Shown here one piece after another: positions 50,001 to 59,369 of a stretch of DNA of 64,000 nt; positions within the stretch are counted from its first letter, which is position 1; every line of letters starts with the position of its first letter. This DNA comes from Mimachlamys varia. Lineage: Eukaryota; Mollusca; Bivalvia; Pectinida; Pectinidae. Under the pieces are notes generated by a model, which did not search any database, had not been told where the DNA came from, and saw nothing but the letters and a program-made list of their open reading frames with translations. The translations under genes and the position numbers were made by a program. The DNA lies in assembly GCA_947623455.1 (NCBI GenBank), contig OX392529.1:930001-994000 (forward strand), written 5' to 3'.

Positions 50001-50170
50001 GATGTGGAGGAAAGATCTCACTATTGTAGTGTTCTTTCTTCAACCAAGATTCTGTGCCTGCAATGATATCAGGGCTTTCAGTCTGTATCAAGTTTTGAAA
50101 TTCAAGTTTTTTGTTGACAATCGACTGGCAATTAACACAGAAGATTTTCAACTTATTGACAAAGTTAACA
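47087..50170 (-). mobile_element. LINE-3 of this window: 5'-truncated Jockey/CR1-group retrotransposon with GATA tail
   Basis: Minus-strand element inserted in the 17-bp array. Its 3' end is a tetranucleotide tail, plus-strand (CTAT)n at about 47076-47090. The array reads AAGTTACATAT on the left and AAGTTAACATATGTAGATACC on the right, which suits a target duplication of about 6-10 bp around ACATAT. The 5' end is cut at the very start of the endonuclease, so no ORF1 or leader remains. The 3' UTR is about 200 bp. Confidence 0.88.
47284..50151 (-). CDS. LINE-3 ORF2: endonuclease and reverse transcriptase
   Basis: About 955 codons without interruption; the frame continues a few codons above 50151 with no ATG, consistent with 5' truncation. 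APE endonuclease at about 1-230: FCVNCQSIVNKK, AGTESWLKK with the catalytic Glu, LILGDFNLPKFDW and GISDHEII. RT at about 500-760: FKKGDPSDPANYRPISL, DFSKAFDKVNH, GVPQGSVLGPLYF, and active-site FADD at about 688-691. The C-terminal region has the usual LEYASTIWHPYT and VQRRALRWV motifs and ends with a VILWNNLPSHI-type tail. No 2A is present in the retained part. The ORF is intact, so the copy is young or the protein remains functional, although lacking its 5' end. Confidence 0.88.
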   Translation of the reverse strand: MKIFCVNCQSIVNKKLEFQNLIQTESPDIIAGTESWLKKEHYNSEIFPPHLGYTVYRNDRLKGKGGGVFLLAKSNLLTTEQSQLKTDCEIIWIKVEIKGCKPLFVASYYRPQESDIHSFLELEKSLSLANKLKGNKLILGDFNLPKFDWNHDHNPSIKTGFNSSNVYEKFQEILNDFNFTQMVSENTRHNNILDLFLTTNYTHVNSVQIIPGISDHEIISATVNVRPNITKQKPRNATIYNKAKWPEFRQYMTQAKQSILKDAESLPVDDIWDRFTTTIESGISKFIPTKKFGCKRALPWITREIKRLIHKRDKLYQKFKNKHTIPSTNKTFKALKQLIKSKIKTSHTQYIENILGLASNGDSEAGTPNRCAAKKLYSLIKNAKQDSQSVSPLKDPATGKLKTNNPDKADILNKQFQSVFTQKSPLTLKQNCLQKLKTLYPSTNCLYPSMPEISIDRNGILKLLTNLKPDKAGGPDRIRPIILKELRNEIVDIVQIIFQKSISSGTIPSDWTKAFVCPIFKKGDPSDPANYRPISLTCILCKTLEHIVASNVSSHLSKHSILYDLQHGFRDRRSCETQLIELTDELINNISHGQQTDLILLDFSKAFDKVNHLKLLLKLQDYGICQQVLKWSEAFLLNRKQTVVLEGDYSKEVPVTSGVPQGSVLGPLYFLIYINDLPSNIKSQVRLFADDTAVYLAINSPKDSKTIQDDLNTLQKWENDWDMEFNPSKCQVLHIAKSKNIIKTQYLLHGQILESVSSAKYLGVDIATDLSWNTHISRITTNANKTLGFIKRNITANNEHVKTLAYKTLVRPQLEYASTIWHPYTQANTHKIEMVQRRALRWVTKDFSPLSSVTAMQERLGWRSLEHRRLDSRLTMFYKIYHQLVAINLPEYLQKPTRFTRLMHPLSFRQVQVKSDYHKFSFFPHSVILWNNLPSHIVTIPTLEAFKLGLATIQY

Positions 50171-51350
50171 TATGTAGATACCCGTATTATTAGATGTCTG
50201 TATAAGTTAGATACCAGTATTATTTACATGTCGGTATAAGTTAGATACCAGTACATGTATTAATTATATACCTGTATCAATTAGATGCCTGTTTTAATTA
50301 TATGTATGTATAAGTTAGATATTCGTATTAATTATATACCAGTGTCAATTATATGTATGTATAAGTTAGATATTAGTATTAATTATATACCAGTGTCAAT
50401 TAGATGTATGTATAATTTAGATACCCGTATTTATTGGATACCAGTATCAATTAGATGTCTGTATAAGTTACATATGTAGATACCCCTATTAAATAGATGT
50501 CTGTATAAGTTAGATACCGGTATTAATTAGATACCCATATTAATTAGATATCTGTATTAATTAGATACCAGTATCAATTAGATGTCTGTATAATTCACAT
50601 GTGTAGATGCCTGTTTTAATTAGATAATTGTATTAATGCGATCATGTATCAATTTGATGCATAACTTATATACATGTGCCTGTATCAAAGAGTTTCTGTA
50701 TAAATTCGATACCTGTATTAATCAGATACCTGTATTAATCAGATACCTGTATTAATTAGATACCTGTATTAATTAGATACCCGTATTAATCAGATACCTG
50801 TATTAATTAGATACCTGTATTAATCAGATACCTGTATTAATTAGATACCTGTATTTATCAGATACCTGTATTAATTAGATACCTGTATCAAAGAGTTTCT
50901 GTATTAATTAGATACCTGTATTAATTCGATACCTGTATAAATCAGATACCTGTATTAATTCGATCCCTGCATTAATCAGATACCTGTATTAATCAGATAC
51001 CTGTATTAATTAGATACCTGTATTAATCAGATACCTGTATTAATTAGATACCTGTATTAATTAGATACCTGTATTAATCAGATACCTGTATTAATTAGAT
51101 ACCTGTATTAATCAGATACCTGTATTAATTAGATACCTGTATCGAAGAGATTCTGTATTAATTGGATACCTGTATCAAAGAGTTTCTGTATTAATCAGAT
51201 ACCTGTATTAATTAGATACCTGTATCGAAGAGATTCTGTATTAATTAGATACCTGTATCAAAGAGATTCTGTATTAATTGGATACCTGTATCAAGTAGTT
51301 TCTGTATTAATTGGATACCTGTATCAATTCAAAGAGTTTCTGTATTAATT
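50171..51350. repeat. 17-bp tandem array (satellite H), block 3
   Basis: About 69 copies. The left third is irregular, as in blocks 1 and 2. From about 50690 to 51130 it becomes a regular TACCTGTATTAATTAGA and TACCTGTATTAATCAGA array, then is interspersed with AAAGAGTTTCTGTATTAATT variants. The change in regularity marks a recent local amplification. Confidence 0.92.
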
Positions 51351-51949
51351 AGAAACATGTATTAATAGTATTCTAGTACATTGTATAACTACTTACATTA
51401 AAATGTATCTGTTTACAATGACCCCGACAGACACATACCACACAGAAGATGAAATCGTCTGCACTATAGCGTGGCCACGTTCATAGACAACAGTGTTTTC
51501 GTATTTTTGTATAGTGATGCAGCTGCTGTATACATGAAAGACAATATTTATGTACGTTTAATTTGAAATAGGGTGATGGTTTTGTTTTGTATAAATTTGT
51601 GTAGTGATAGTATGCTCTATCGCGATGCATTACAAAGAGTTGACTCGAGATCCCGATCTATTTTCGAGTTCCTCGATACTCGAATTAATCATCCTGATTC
51701 ATCTCAATCACTATCTCAATTTCACAAGATTGATTTAATGGTATATTTGTCATGTTACCGTTATTGGGTTATCTCCCCTGCACTGTTATTTGATGTATCG
51801 ACCCTAACTAGATACAATTATGTTTGGATTTGTCTACTACTCTTTCGCAAACAATATAAAACATATTTGAGCTGACCACGTGATTTACCGAGGTGTATTC
51901 TACGTAAACGTTGGTATTTGGTATTAAAGCAGCGAAGCAGAAAGAAAAA
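51351..51949. other. Spacer before LINE-4
   Basis: Unique. The 100-aa frame at 51573-51875 has no recognisable domain, and I do not call it. Confidence 0.45.
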
Positions 51950-52059
51950 GAAGTTTCAAAGTTTATTCGTACACTCCAGACACACAATGTGTGTGTAACA
52001 GGAGGTCAATTAATTTAAACACATATGAATGGCAGAACCAAGTAGCTAGTTACATGTAC

Positions 52060-52295
52060 ATTTTACATACATACACTTTCATACGTGCACACAAGCATAC
52101 ATACGTACATGAAATACAATACATACATACAGTCCATACATACAATGCATATAATACGACGCATTAGTGCATGCAAGATTACAATATAATGCATGAATAA
52201 AATACAAAGCACACATATACTTGCATGCATACACGCACGCACGCACGCACGCACGCACACACACACATACATACATACATATATTCTAGTTACAT
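52060..52295. repeat. Microsatellite cluster in LINE-4 3' UTR
   Basis: Imperfect ATAC/CATA repeats with a compact core at 52229-52283 of (GCAC)n, then (AC)n, then (ATAC)n. The open frames on both strands here are low-complexity artefacts. Confidence 0.85.
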
Positions 52296-52412
52296 ACATA
52301 TATTCTAGTTTCATTTCATACTTACAGGATATATGCAAAAATACTATACGATGCATGAGTACAACACCTATTATGCATACTTACATTGAACATACAATAA
52401 TTCATCCATTCA

Positions 52413-55400
52413 TTAATTGTTATTATTAATTATTATTTTTTCTAGTTTTTGTAAGAATTTTACTACTTTCTTGAGGAGTACAATGTTACAAATCATAAAC
52501 ATTCCTTTCATTTTCATATTATTTGGATTTTTATAGAAATATTCTGGAACGTATTTGTGGCGCATTTGTTTAACAGACTCGTTTTCACATTGATAAAGAT
52601 AATGGAACTCGTCACCTATAGATGTGGTACATAGAGGACACGTTCTATCATGCCGGGGCACACCTGCCCATCGACCAGTTTCAATTGGTAATTTGAAGTT
52701 AGATGTTCGGAATCTACACAGTGTTTTCCTTTCTTCTGGATTAAGTTTGATTAGATAAGGCTCTAATTTCCATTCATTTTTAAAATTTGAATATGTTTTG
52801 CCACGTGAAGAAATATCTATATCATTGTACCATTTTTGGATGAATTGATCAATCAATGTTTGTTTAACAATACACTTTAAATAATTTCTATTTACAATAC
52901 ACGTATATTGGTTATTCCACATACTGTTATATCCAGTATTATTAAAAATCGATTTAATAAACGTCAACCATTTAAAATCTAATTGGTCTTGCGATTGGAG
53001 TTTATTCATTAGATGATATAAGTTACTTGAAAGTTTGTTATCACCTGTGATAAGTTTATGCCAGAAAGTCACCATTCTTGCCTTAATATCTATTTCCAAA
53101 GGATAACGACCAAGTTCCCCATATATCATAAAATTTGGTGTATTATTCCTTAAGTTTAAAATTCTTTTGCAAAACTGTAGATGTATTTTTTCAACACTAG
53201 ATACATTTTCAAAACCCCATATCTCGCAAGCATACGACAAGATCGGGGCCACAAGTGAGTCAAATAGTTTAAGTTGAATATCAACAGATAATGGAACATT
53301 TCTAATTTTTTTATAAAGACCATATAATGCCTTTCTAGCTTGTTCAGACAATTTGTTCCTGGCTTTTGTAAACTTACCGTTATAATAAAACAGTAAGCCA
53401 AGATAAGAGTACGAGTCTACAATGTTTAACTGTTCATTGTTATAGGTAAATGAATATGTACGTTTACTTTTCCGTTTTTCAAAAATAATGACTTTTGTTT
53501 TTTGTGTATTGACAGAGAGTTTCCAGGTTTCGCAGTAACTTTGGAAACAGTTTAGAGCATTCTGAAGACCAGTTTTGGTTTCAGATAACAACACGGTATC
53601 GTCAGCATACAATATAACAAACAATTTCAAATACAATCCAATATGGGTCAGACACGCTGTTTTAATTTCTTTCAAATGGCTAACATTATTTTCACTAAAA
53701 ATGTCTTCTAAATCATTTAAGAATAGAGAAAACAGAAACGGTGACAAATTTTCCCCTTGTTTCAAACCGACATTGCAAATAAAAAAATCAGATGACTCAC
53801 TTCCGTTTTTAACACAGGATTTTGTGTTTAGGTACAAATTATAAATGACTTTAAATACTTTACCACATATATTATGGGATATTAGTTTCTTCCATATTCC
53901 GACACGCCAAACCGTATCAAATGCTTTCTTAAAGTCTACAAATGAACAGTACATTTTTTTTCCTTGTGAGAAATATAAAGAAATTAATGAGTGTATTATA
54001 AAGATATTTTCTGTTGTAGAATAACCTTTTCTAAAACCTGCTTGAGCATTTGATATAAGATTGGTTTCATCAGCAAATTTATTAAGTCTTTGATTAATTA
54101 TTGACGTAAAAAGTTTTCCAAAACAAGAAACAAGTGTAATAGCTCTATAGTTGTCTGGGTCAGTATCGTCACCTTTGTTTTTGTAAATTGGTTTAATTAC
54201 ACCAACTGTCCAGGATTCTGGGATTAATCCAGTGTTTAGAATTATGTTAAACAATTTCACATATATAGATAAAAATATGTTGCTAGTGTTCTTAATGTAC
54301 TCATTCAAAATACCATCAATTCCACTCGCTTTGTTATTTTTCAGGTTTTGAATAGATTTTTTCACTTTCTCTTCTGAACTTGCCTCATTGAGAATTGAGA
54401 TATATTGGCCATCCTGTATTTCAGGAAAATCAAACTCCTCATCATGACTTGTAGCTGTGCTAAGATTTTTGAAGTATTCATGTAATTCATTTATGGAAAC
54501 ATGTGCTGTTTGCGAAGTTTTAGACCCGTTAAGTTTATTGAGGATATCCCAAATTTTCTTAGGATCTTTACTGAAGCATTCTCTAATTTCCTTTTCCCCG
54601 CGAAATCGATAAGATTTATAACACTCATTCATCTCAAGTTTATAATTTTTACTGCATCTCTTTAAAGCGTTTTTATTCACTGAATTTTTCAAAATATGAT
54701 ATTTTCTTTTTGCTTAATGGAATTCTTTTCTGCGTTTAGCACAGTCACCAGTATACCAGGGTTTACTTGTATTGAGATGCTTCCTATTTTGATTACAATT
54801 ATAAACATTTTTAACTCCAAATGCAGTCGTCGCGGACGACGTGAATAAATCACCAATACTAGTAATAATATTGTTTATCTCATCTTTAGTTATATCATCG
54901 TTGGGTTTGTTCATTAGTTTATTTAAATATCCATCAATGTCTAACAATTTACCTTCATTATTATTTTTAATAACAGAAGTGAAATTCAGTTTTTCATCAT
55001 TTTTCCATTTTATTGGTCTGTATGTAGTAGCAGTATCTATATGTGTAGTATCAATGTGATGATTTGAATAGTGAAAGGCAAACTTGAGTCTGCAGTGAAT
55101 GTCTGAGAACAGCGGATTAAAGTCAACTATTTCGAAATCAGATGTTGTATAAAAAAGATACGAAGATACAATTAGATAATCAACTACCGTTGCATCACTA
55201 CATGTTTTTTTGCCAATAAACTTATCTTTTCCGATTCGTCCATTTGCTATATATAAATTGTTCTGCTTGCAAAGGTCAAGCAGTTTCCTACCATAATTAT
55301 TGACTCTAGCGTTACATTCGCTATATCTTGATAGGGGTATGTTATACTGTCTCAATTTTTCAAAGTCATACATAAATTTATATAATTCATCGCTCGTGTC

Positions 55401-55949
55401 TATGTTGAGCACCTCGGATAAAGAATCGTCAGGTTCAATGAAATCGGGTATATTATGAGTTTTAGCATTGAAATCTCCAATCAGAGCAACTTGGCAATCA
55501 TTTCTAAAGAGAGATATCATCTCGTTTTCGATTTCAGAAAACGCATCGGGTGAAGAATATTTGGAATTTTCTGGGGGTATATAAACACACCCAATCAATA
55601 GATTTAGGTCAATTTTTGACACTGTTAACCATTGAATATATTCAGATTCTGTTTGATGAAAAGTTAACTTTGACTGAAGAGATGTCTTATATATTATTAC
55701 AATTCCTCCGGATTTTCTGACACATTTTTTTCTATTTTTAACATAATAAGAATAGTTATCAGGCACAGTAAGAACATCTAAATCATCAGTTTTACTTTCT
55801 ACACACACAATAATGTCACATGATTGAATAAGGTCCTGAAACTCAGGAAGTATGAGTTTTCTTTTTAAACCACAAACATTTATACATGAAAAGTTTAAGT
55901 CAAAATTGTCGTCTACACCACATAAGGGTAGACCTCCTGTGGCGCTGTC
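52413..55949 (-). pseudogene. LINE-4 ORF2: endonuclease and reverse transcriptase, one in-frame stop
   Basis: The frame opens after a TAG at 55950-55952 and runs to 52413 with a single TAA at 54714-54716 between ...RRKEFH and AKRKYHILKNS; both sides are in the same phase, so one nonsense change is the only break. Endonuclease: LNFSCINVCGLKRK near 55880, VESKTDD, LIGDFNAKTHN, and a SDIHC motif. RT: YKNKGDDTDPDNYRAITL, DFKKAFDTVWR, VGLKQGENLSPFLF, and active-site YADD about 360 codons after the stop. It ends with a zinc-knuckle-like CPLCTTSIGDEFHYLYQC. In its family the residue at the stop is likely Tyr (my inference). An initiator ATG is not evident. Confidence 0.85.
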
Positions 55950-56076
55950 CTAGTAACTTACGTCAAGGCCCCGGGGGGACGCGTTGTTGCCGTGTCGGCG
56001 CTGTCCAACAGTCGGAGCGGTGTGAGTGGTCTGTTGTACCCTCTGCGCAGTCACGTCGTAGCTACGTCTACTGTCG

Positions 56077-56460
56077 CTACTGCCGCGCTAGATTCTGATA
56101 CGGCTGCTGCGGTGGGGGTGGATGATACCGTCGACCGTCAATAAACAGCTTGTCGGCCTTCAGTCTGGCCTGGCGGTTGTTTCTCTTCGCCTCTTTAAAG
56201 ACTGGATATAGAGCTCGACGCCGCTCGTTCACTTCAGGCGGGAACTGTTCATTGACACTGAACTGACGTTTCGTGAAAAGCTTTACTGGAGCAGCATTAA
56301 GGACACGTTCGCGATCCTTTCTGTTAACAAACTTTGCCACAATTGACCTTGGTTTTCCGTCCAATCTTTTCCGGAGCCGATGTACAACATGAAAGTCTAT
56401 ATTTTCCGTGATCTCAAGCTCGGACTTGATAAAATCCTTAACAACCTTAAAAATCCTTAA
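56077..56460 (-). pseudogene. LINE-4 ORF1, C-terminal part (L1 ORF1p/transposase_22-like)
   Basis: Open from the truncation point near 56460 to a stop at 56077, about 127 codons. Shows the RRM-CTD signature of L1-type ORF1 proteins: FHVVHRLRKR, RSIVAKFVNRKDRERVL and QFPPEVNERRRALYPVFKEA, then a proline-rich tail. This RNA-binding chaperone region normally forms the end of ORF1p. The N-terminal coiled-coil half is missing because the element is 5'-truncated. It is in a different phase from ORF2, with about 125 bp between the ORFs. Confidence 0.8.
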
Positions 56461-56469
56461 GAAGAAACC

Positions 56470-57300
56470 AAAGAGTGTACATGTATGTACTTGTTAATGA
56501 AGTAGAAACATGTACGCCTTCACAAGATCAGAATCATAATATAACGAAAGAAGAAACCTTAAGGTGTTATTTCAAGCTTTTGGATAATTGTAAAAAGATA
56601 TTTTTAATTGACACCATCATTGATGGTGTGGGGCTCCTTATGAAAATGCTGAACACTCTTCCTTTTATTGTCCTCTATATACCCCCTGTAGACATGTCCT
56701 ACATGATATTTTTAACCAATTTGGATATTCAAATGTTGAATTTCTTGTCTCCGGTAGCCTTAATATATCTTTTGATGGTAATAAATTTATCTTATCCAAA
56801 GTTCAAAACTACATTTTTTCCACTAACAGATTAGTTTAGAAACCCGTGTTAAACTTTAAAATTCACTAATTTGTATAACCTAATGATGGGTACTAGTATG
56901 TATATTATTTTATGCTGGAGTAAGTATGAGTTGTATGAGTGTATGTATTATGTATTATTTTTGTCAATACACATATGATACATGATAATTTAAGGTTGAA
57001 TGAGTCTTGTATGTGAGTGTGTCATATGCGTTTTGTATCTGTGTTGTTCCTATATACCTTATAATTGATGTTTATTTTTGTTTGTATTGTCCTAAATTGA
57101 TGGTTGTCCATATTTAGTGTTTATCTTTGTATTGTCTTTAATTATGTTTATCTTAGTCTATACATATTCCTTTTTCTTTTAACAATCAATGTAAATAAGA
57201 TACCGGATTTTAGGAAATGACTTATGTATAGGCAATGCCTGTTGTCAAATGCTTTTGTATTTAAATGCAGTAACATTTGTTGAAATGAAAAAAAATGGTG
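56470..57300 (+). mobile_element. LINE-5 of this window: 3' fragment of a CR1-like LINE on the plus strand
   Basis: The plus-strand phase reading CGAPYENAEHSSFYCPLY (about 56629-56682) followed by FLVSGSLNISFDGNK and QNYIFSTNRL is the usual C-terminal tail of CR1-like ORF2 proteins, equivalent to the CTCGY..HFLFIC and FILHTKRF end of LINE-1. An in-frame TGA precedes it and the rest is absent. The 119-aa frame at 56475-56834 is a different phase. About 470 bp of AT-rich 3' UTR follows, ending in GAAATGAAAAAAAATGG near 57295. It abuts LINE-4 head to head. Confidence 0.7.
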
Positions 57301-57316
57301 AAACATGAAAATGTGA

Positions 57317-57656
57317 GGCACGGTGGTCTAGTACTAGGACGCCGGGTTCGTGAAGGGTTGCGAGTTCGAGTCACTGTAAAGGCACATGTGTTGTATCCTT
57401 GAGCAAGATACTTTACTCCGCTTGTTCCAATCTATTAGGCTGTAAATGAGAACGTGGTCGGGTAGTGCTAGAAATTGTAGAATGCCAGCTGTGAGCGCCG
57501 ACATGGCAGTACCGGTTGTATGCTCCCCAGGGAGTTGAGAACGATATTGGCTGGTTGCTAAGGCCCTATAACCATGGATACTAATTCGTGAACCGCTTTG
57601 AGACGCCATTTAAGGCCATGACAAAGCGGTATTTAATAACCTCGAATTATTATTAT
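57317..57656 (+). mobile_element. tRNA-derived SINE with Deu/V-like middle and (ATT)n tail
   Basis: A-box-like TGGTCTAGTACTAGG (about 57325-57339) and B box GAGTTCGAGTC (57362-57372) at tRNA-like spacing. A conserved middle follows, CTTGAGCAAGATACTTTAC, as in Deu/V-type SINEs of animals, then a LINE-like tail with CCGCTTTGAGACGCCATT and a 3' end of ATTATTATTATT at 57645-57658. RNA polymerase III would transcribe it from the internal promoter. It appears full length, about 340 bp. Confidence 0.8.
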
Positions 57657-57929
57657 TATCAAAATTATGTCAGATATGGTATCTTTATCATACGATTTCA
57701 TATATGGATATAAAGGCATTTGTTTTGCCTGCATCAGATTATACTGCCAGACTTAACGCTTATACTAAAGGACATTTTGTTTTTGACATAGACGATTAGG
57801 AGCAATACTTTGTTAAAAGTAGCAAAAGGTAACCATAATAAACGGCGGTTAAATATAATTTCGAAAAACGTAAATTCCAACTGGCCCTAAAAGTCGATAT
57901 GTTTTTCTACGCAGTAGGCAGCAAACAAA

Positions 57930-59318
57930 TAAGCAATGAGCACTGAGCCGTGAACAATGAGCAGTGAACACTGAGCAGTGAACAGTGAGCAGTGAACAGT
58001 GAGCAGTGAGCAGTGAACATTGAACAGTGAGCCGTGAACAGTGGGCAGTGAACACTAAGCAGTGAACACTGAACAGTGAGCAGTGAACAGTGAGCAGTGA
58101 ACAGTGAGCCATGAACACTGATCAGTGAACAGTGAGCAGTGAACACTTAGCAGTGGACAGTGAGCAGGGAACAGTGAGCCGTGAACAGTGAACAGTGAGC
58201 AGTGAACAGTGAGCAGTGAACAGTGAGCAGTGAATAGTGAGCAGTGAACAGTGAGCAGTGAACAGTGAGCAGTGAACACTGAGCAGTGAACAGTGAGCAG
58301 TGAACAGTGAGCTGTGAACAGTGAGCTGTGAACAGTGAGCAGTGAACAGTGGCAATGAACAGTGAGCAGTGAACAGTGTGCAGTGAAGACTGAGCAGTGA
58401 GCAGTGAACACTGAGCAGTGAACACTGAGCAGTGAGCCGTGAGCAGTGAACAGTGAGCAGTGAACAGTGAGCAGTGAACACTGAGCAATGAACAGTGAGC
58501 AGTGAACAGTGAGCAGTGAACAGTGAGCAGTGAATAGTGAGCAGTGAACAGTGAGCAGTGAATAGTGAGCAGTGAACAGTGAGCAGTGAACAGTGATCAG
58601 TGAACAGTGAGCACTGAACACTGAGCAGTGAAAAGTGAGCAGTGAACAGTGAGCTGTGAACAGTGAGCTGTGAACAGTGAGCAGTGAACAGTGACAGTGA
58701 ACAGTGTGCAGTGAACACTGAGCAGTGAACACTGAGCAGTGAGCAGTGAGCCATGAGCAGTGAGCAGTGAACACTGAGCAGTGAACACTGAACAGTGAGC
58801 CATGAGCAGTGAACAGTGAGCAGTGAACAGTGAGCAGTGAGCAGTGAACAGTGAGCCGTGAACAGTGAGCAGTGAGCAGTGAGCAGTGAACAGTGAGCAG
58901 TGAACAGTGAGCCGTGAAAACTGAGCAGTGAACAGCGAGCTGTGGACAGTGAGCAGTGAACACTGAGCAGTGAACAGTGAGCAGTGAACACTGAGCAGTG
59001 AACAGTGAGCAGTGAACAGTGAGGTATGAACAGTGAGCAGTGAACAGTGAGCCGTGAACACTGAGCAGTGAACAGTGAACAGTGAACACTGAGCAATGAA
59101 CAGTGAGCAGTGAACAGTGAACAGTGAACACTGAGCAGTGAACAGTGAACAGTGAAAACTGAGCAGTGAACAGTGAACAGTGAACACTGAGCAGTGAACA
59201 GTGAGCTGTGAACAGAATGTAGTGAACAGTGGACAGTGAGCAGTGAGCAGTGAGCTGTGAACAGTGAGCTGTGAACACTGAGCAGTCAACACTGAACAGT
59301 GAACAGTTAACAGCAAGA
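57930..59318. repeat. 14-bp tandem array (satellite J) of paired heptamers
   Basis: About 99 copies of AGCAGTGAACAGTG (heptamers AGCAGTG plus AACAGTG) with frequent phase slips and GCTGTGAA, GCCGTGAA and CACTGAGC variants. The minus strand lacks stops in all phases, producing frames of up to 434 aa of VHCSLLT type. These are not genes. It directly adjoins satellite K. Confidence 0.95.
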
Positions 59319-59369
59319 ATAGAGCAGAAAAAAAGCATTAGGGAAAGAAAATGGAGCAATCAGAAGGCA

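Larger units (their letters stand above)
51950..56460 (-). mobile_element. LINE-4 of this window: two-ORF APE-type LINE, 5'-truncated in ORF1
   Basis: Minus-strand element. The 3' end lies just beyond AATAAA (complement of 51962-51967), after a 3' UTR containing a microsatellite. ORF2 (55949-52413) has one stop. ORF1 (56460-56077) keeps only its C-terminal half. The two-ORF layout with an L1-type ORF1 separates it from the single-ORF elements LINE-1 and LINE-2. Clade is not certain; L1/Tx1 or I/Nimb-like are the options. Confidence 0.82.

Noticed and set aside
47503..50193. Plus-strand frames of 60-130 aa opposite LINE-3 (and similar ones opposite LINE-1, -2 and -4)
   Set aside because: Antisense shadows of the RT and endonuclease frames.
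51573..51875. 100-aa plus-strand frame in the spacer
   Set aside because: No domain, no start context and AT-rich composition; it could be chance.
56475..56834. 119-aa plus-strand frame
   Set aside because: Wrong phase. The adjacent phase gives the recognisable C-terminal tail of a CR1-like ORF2.
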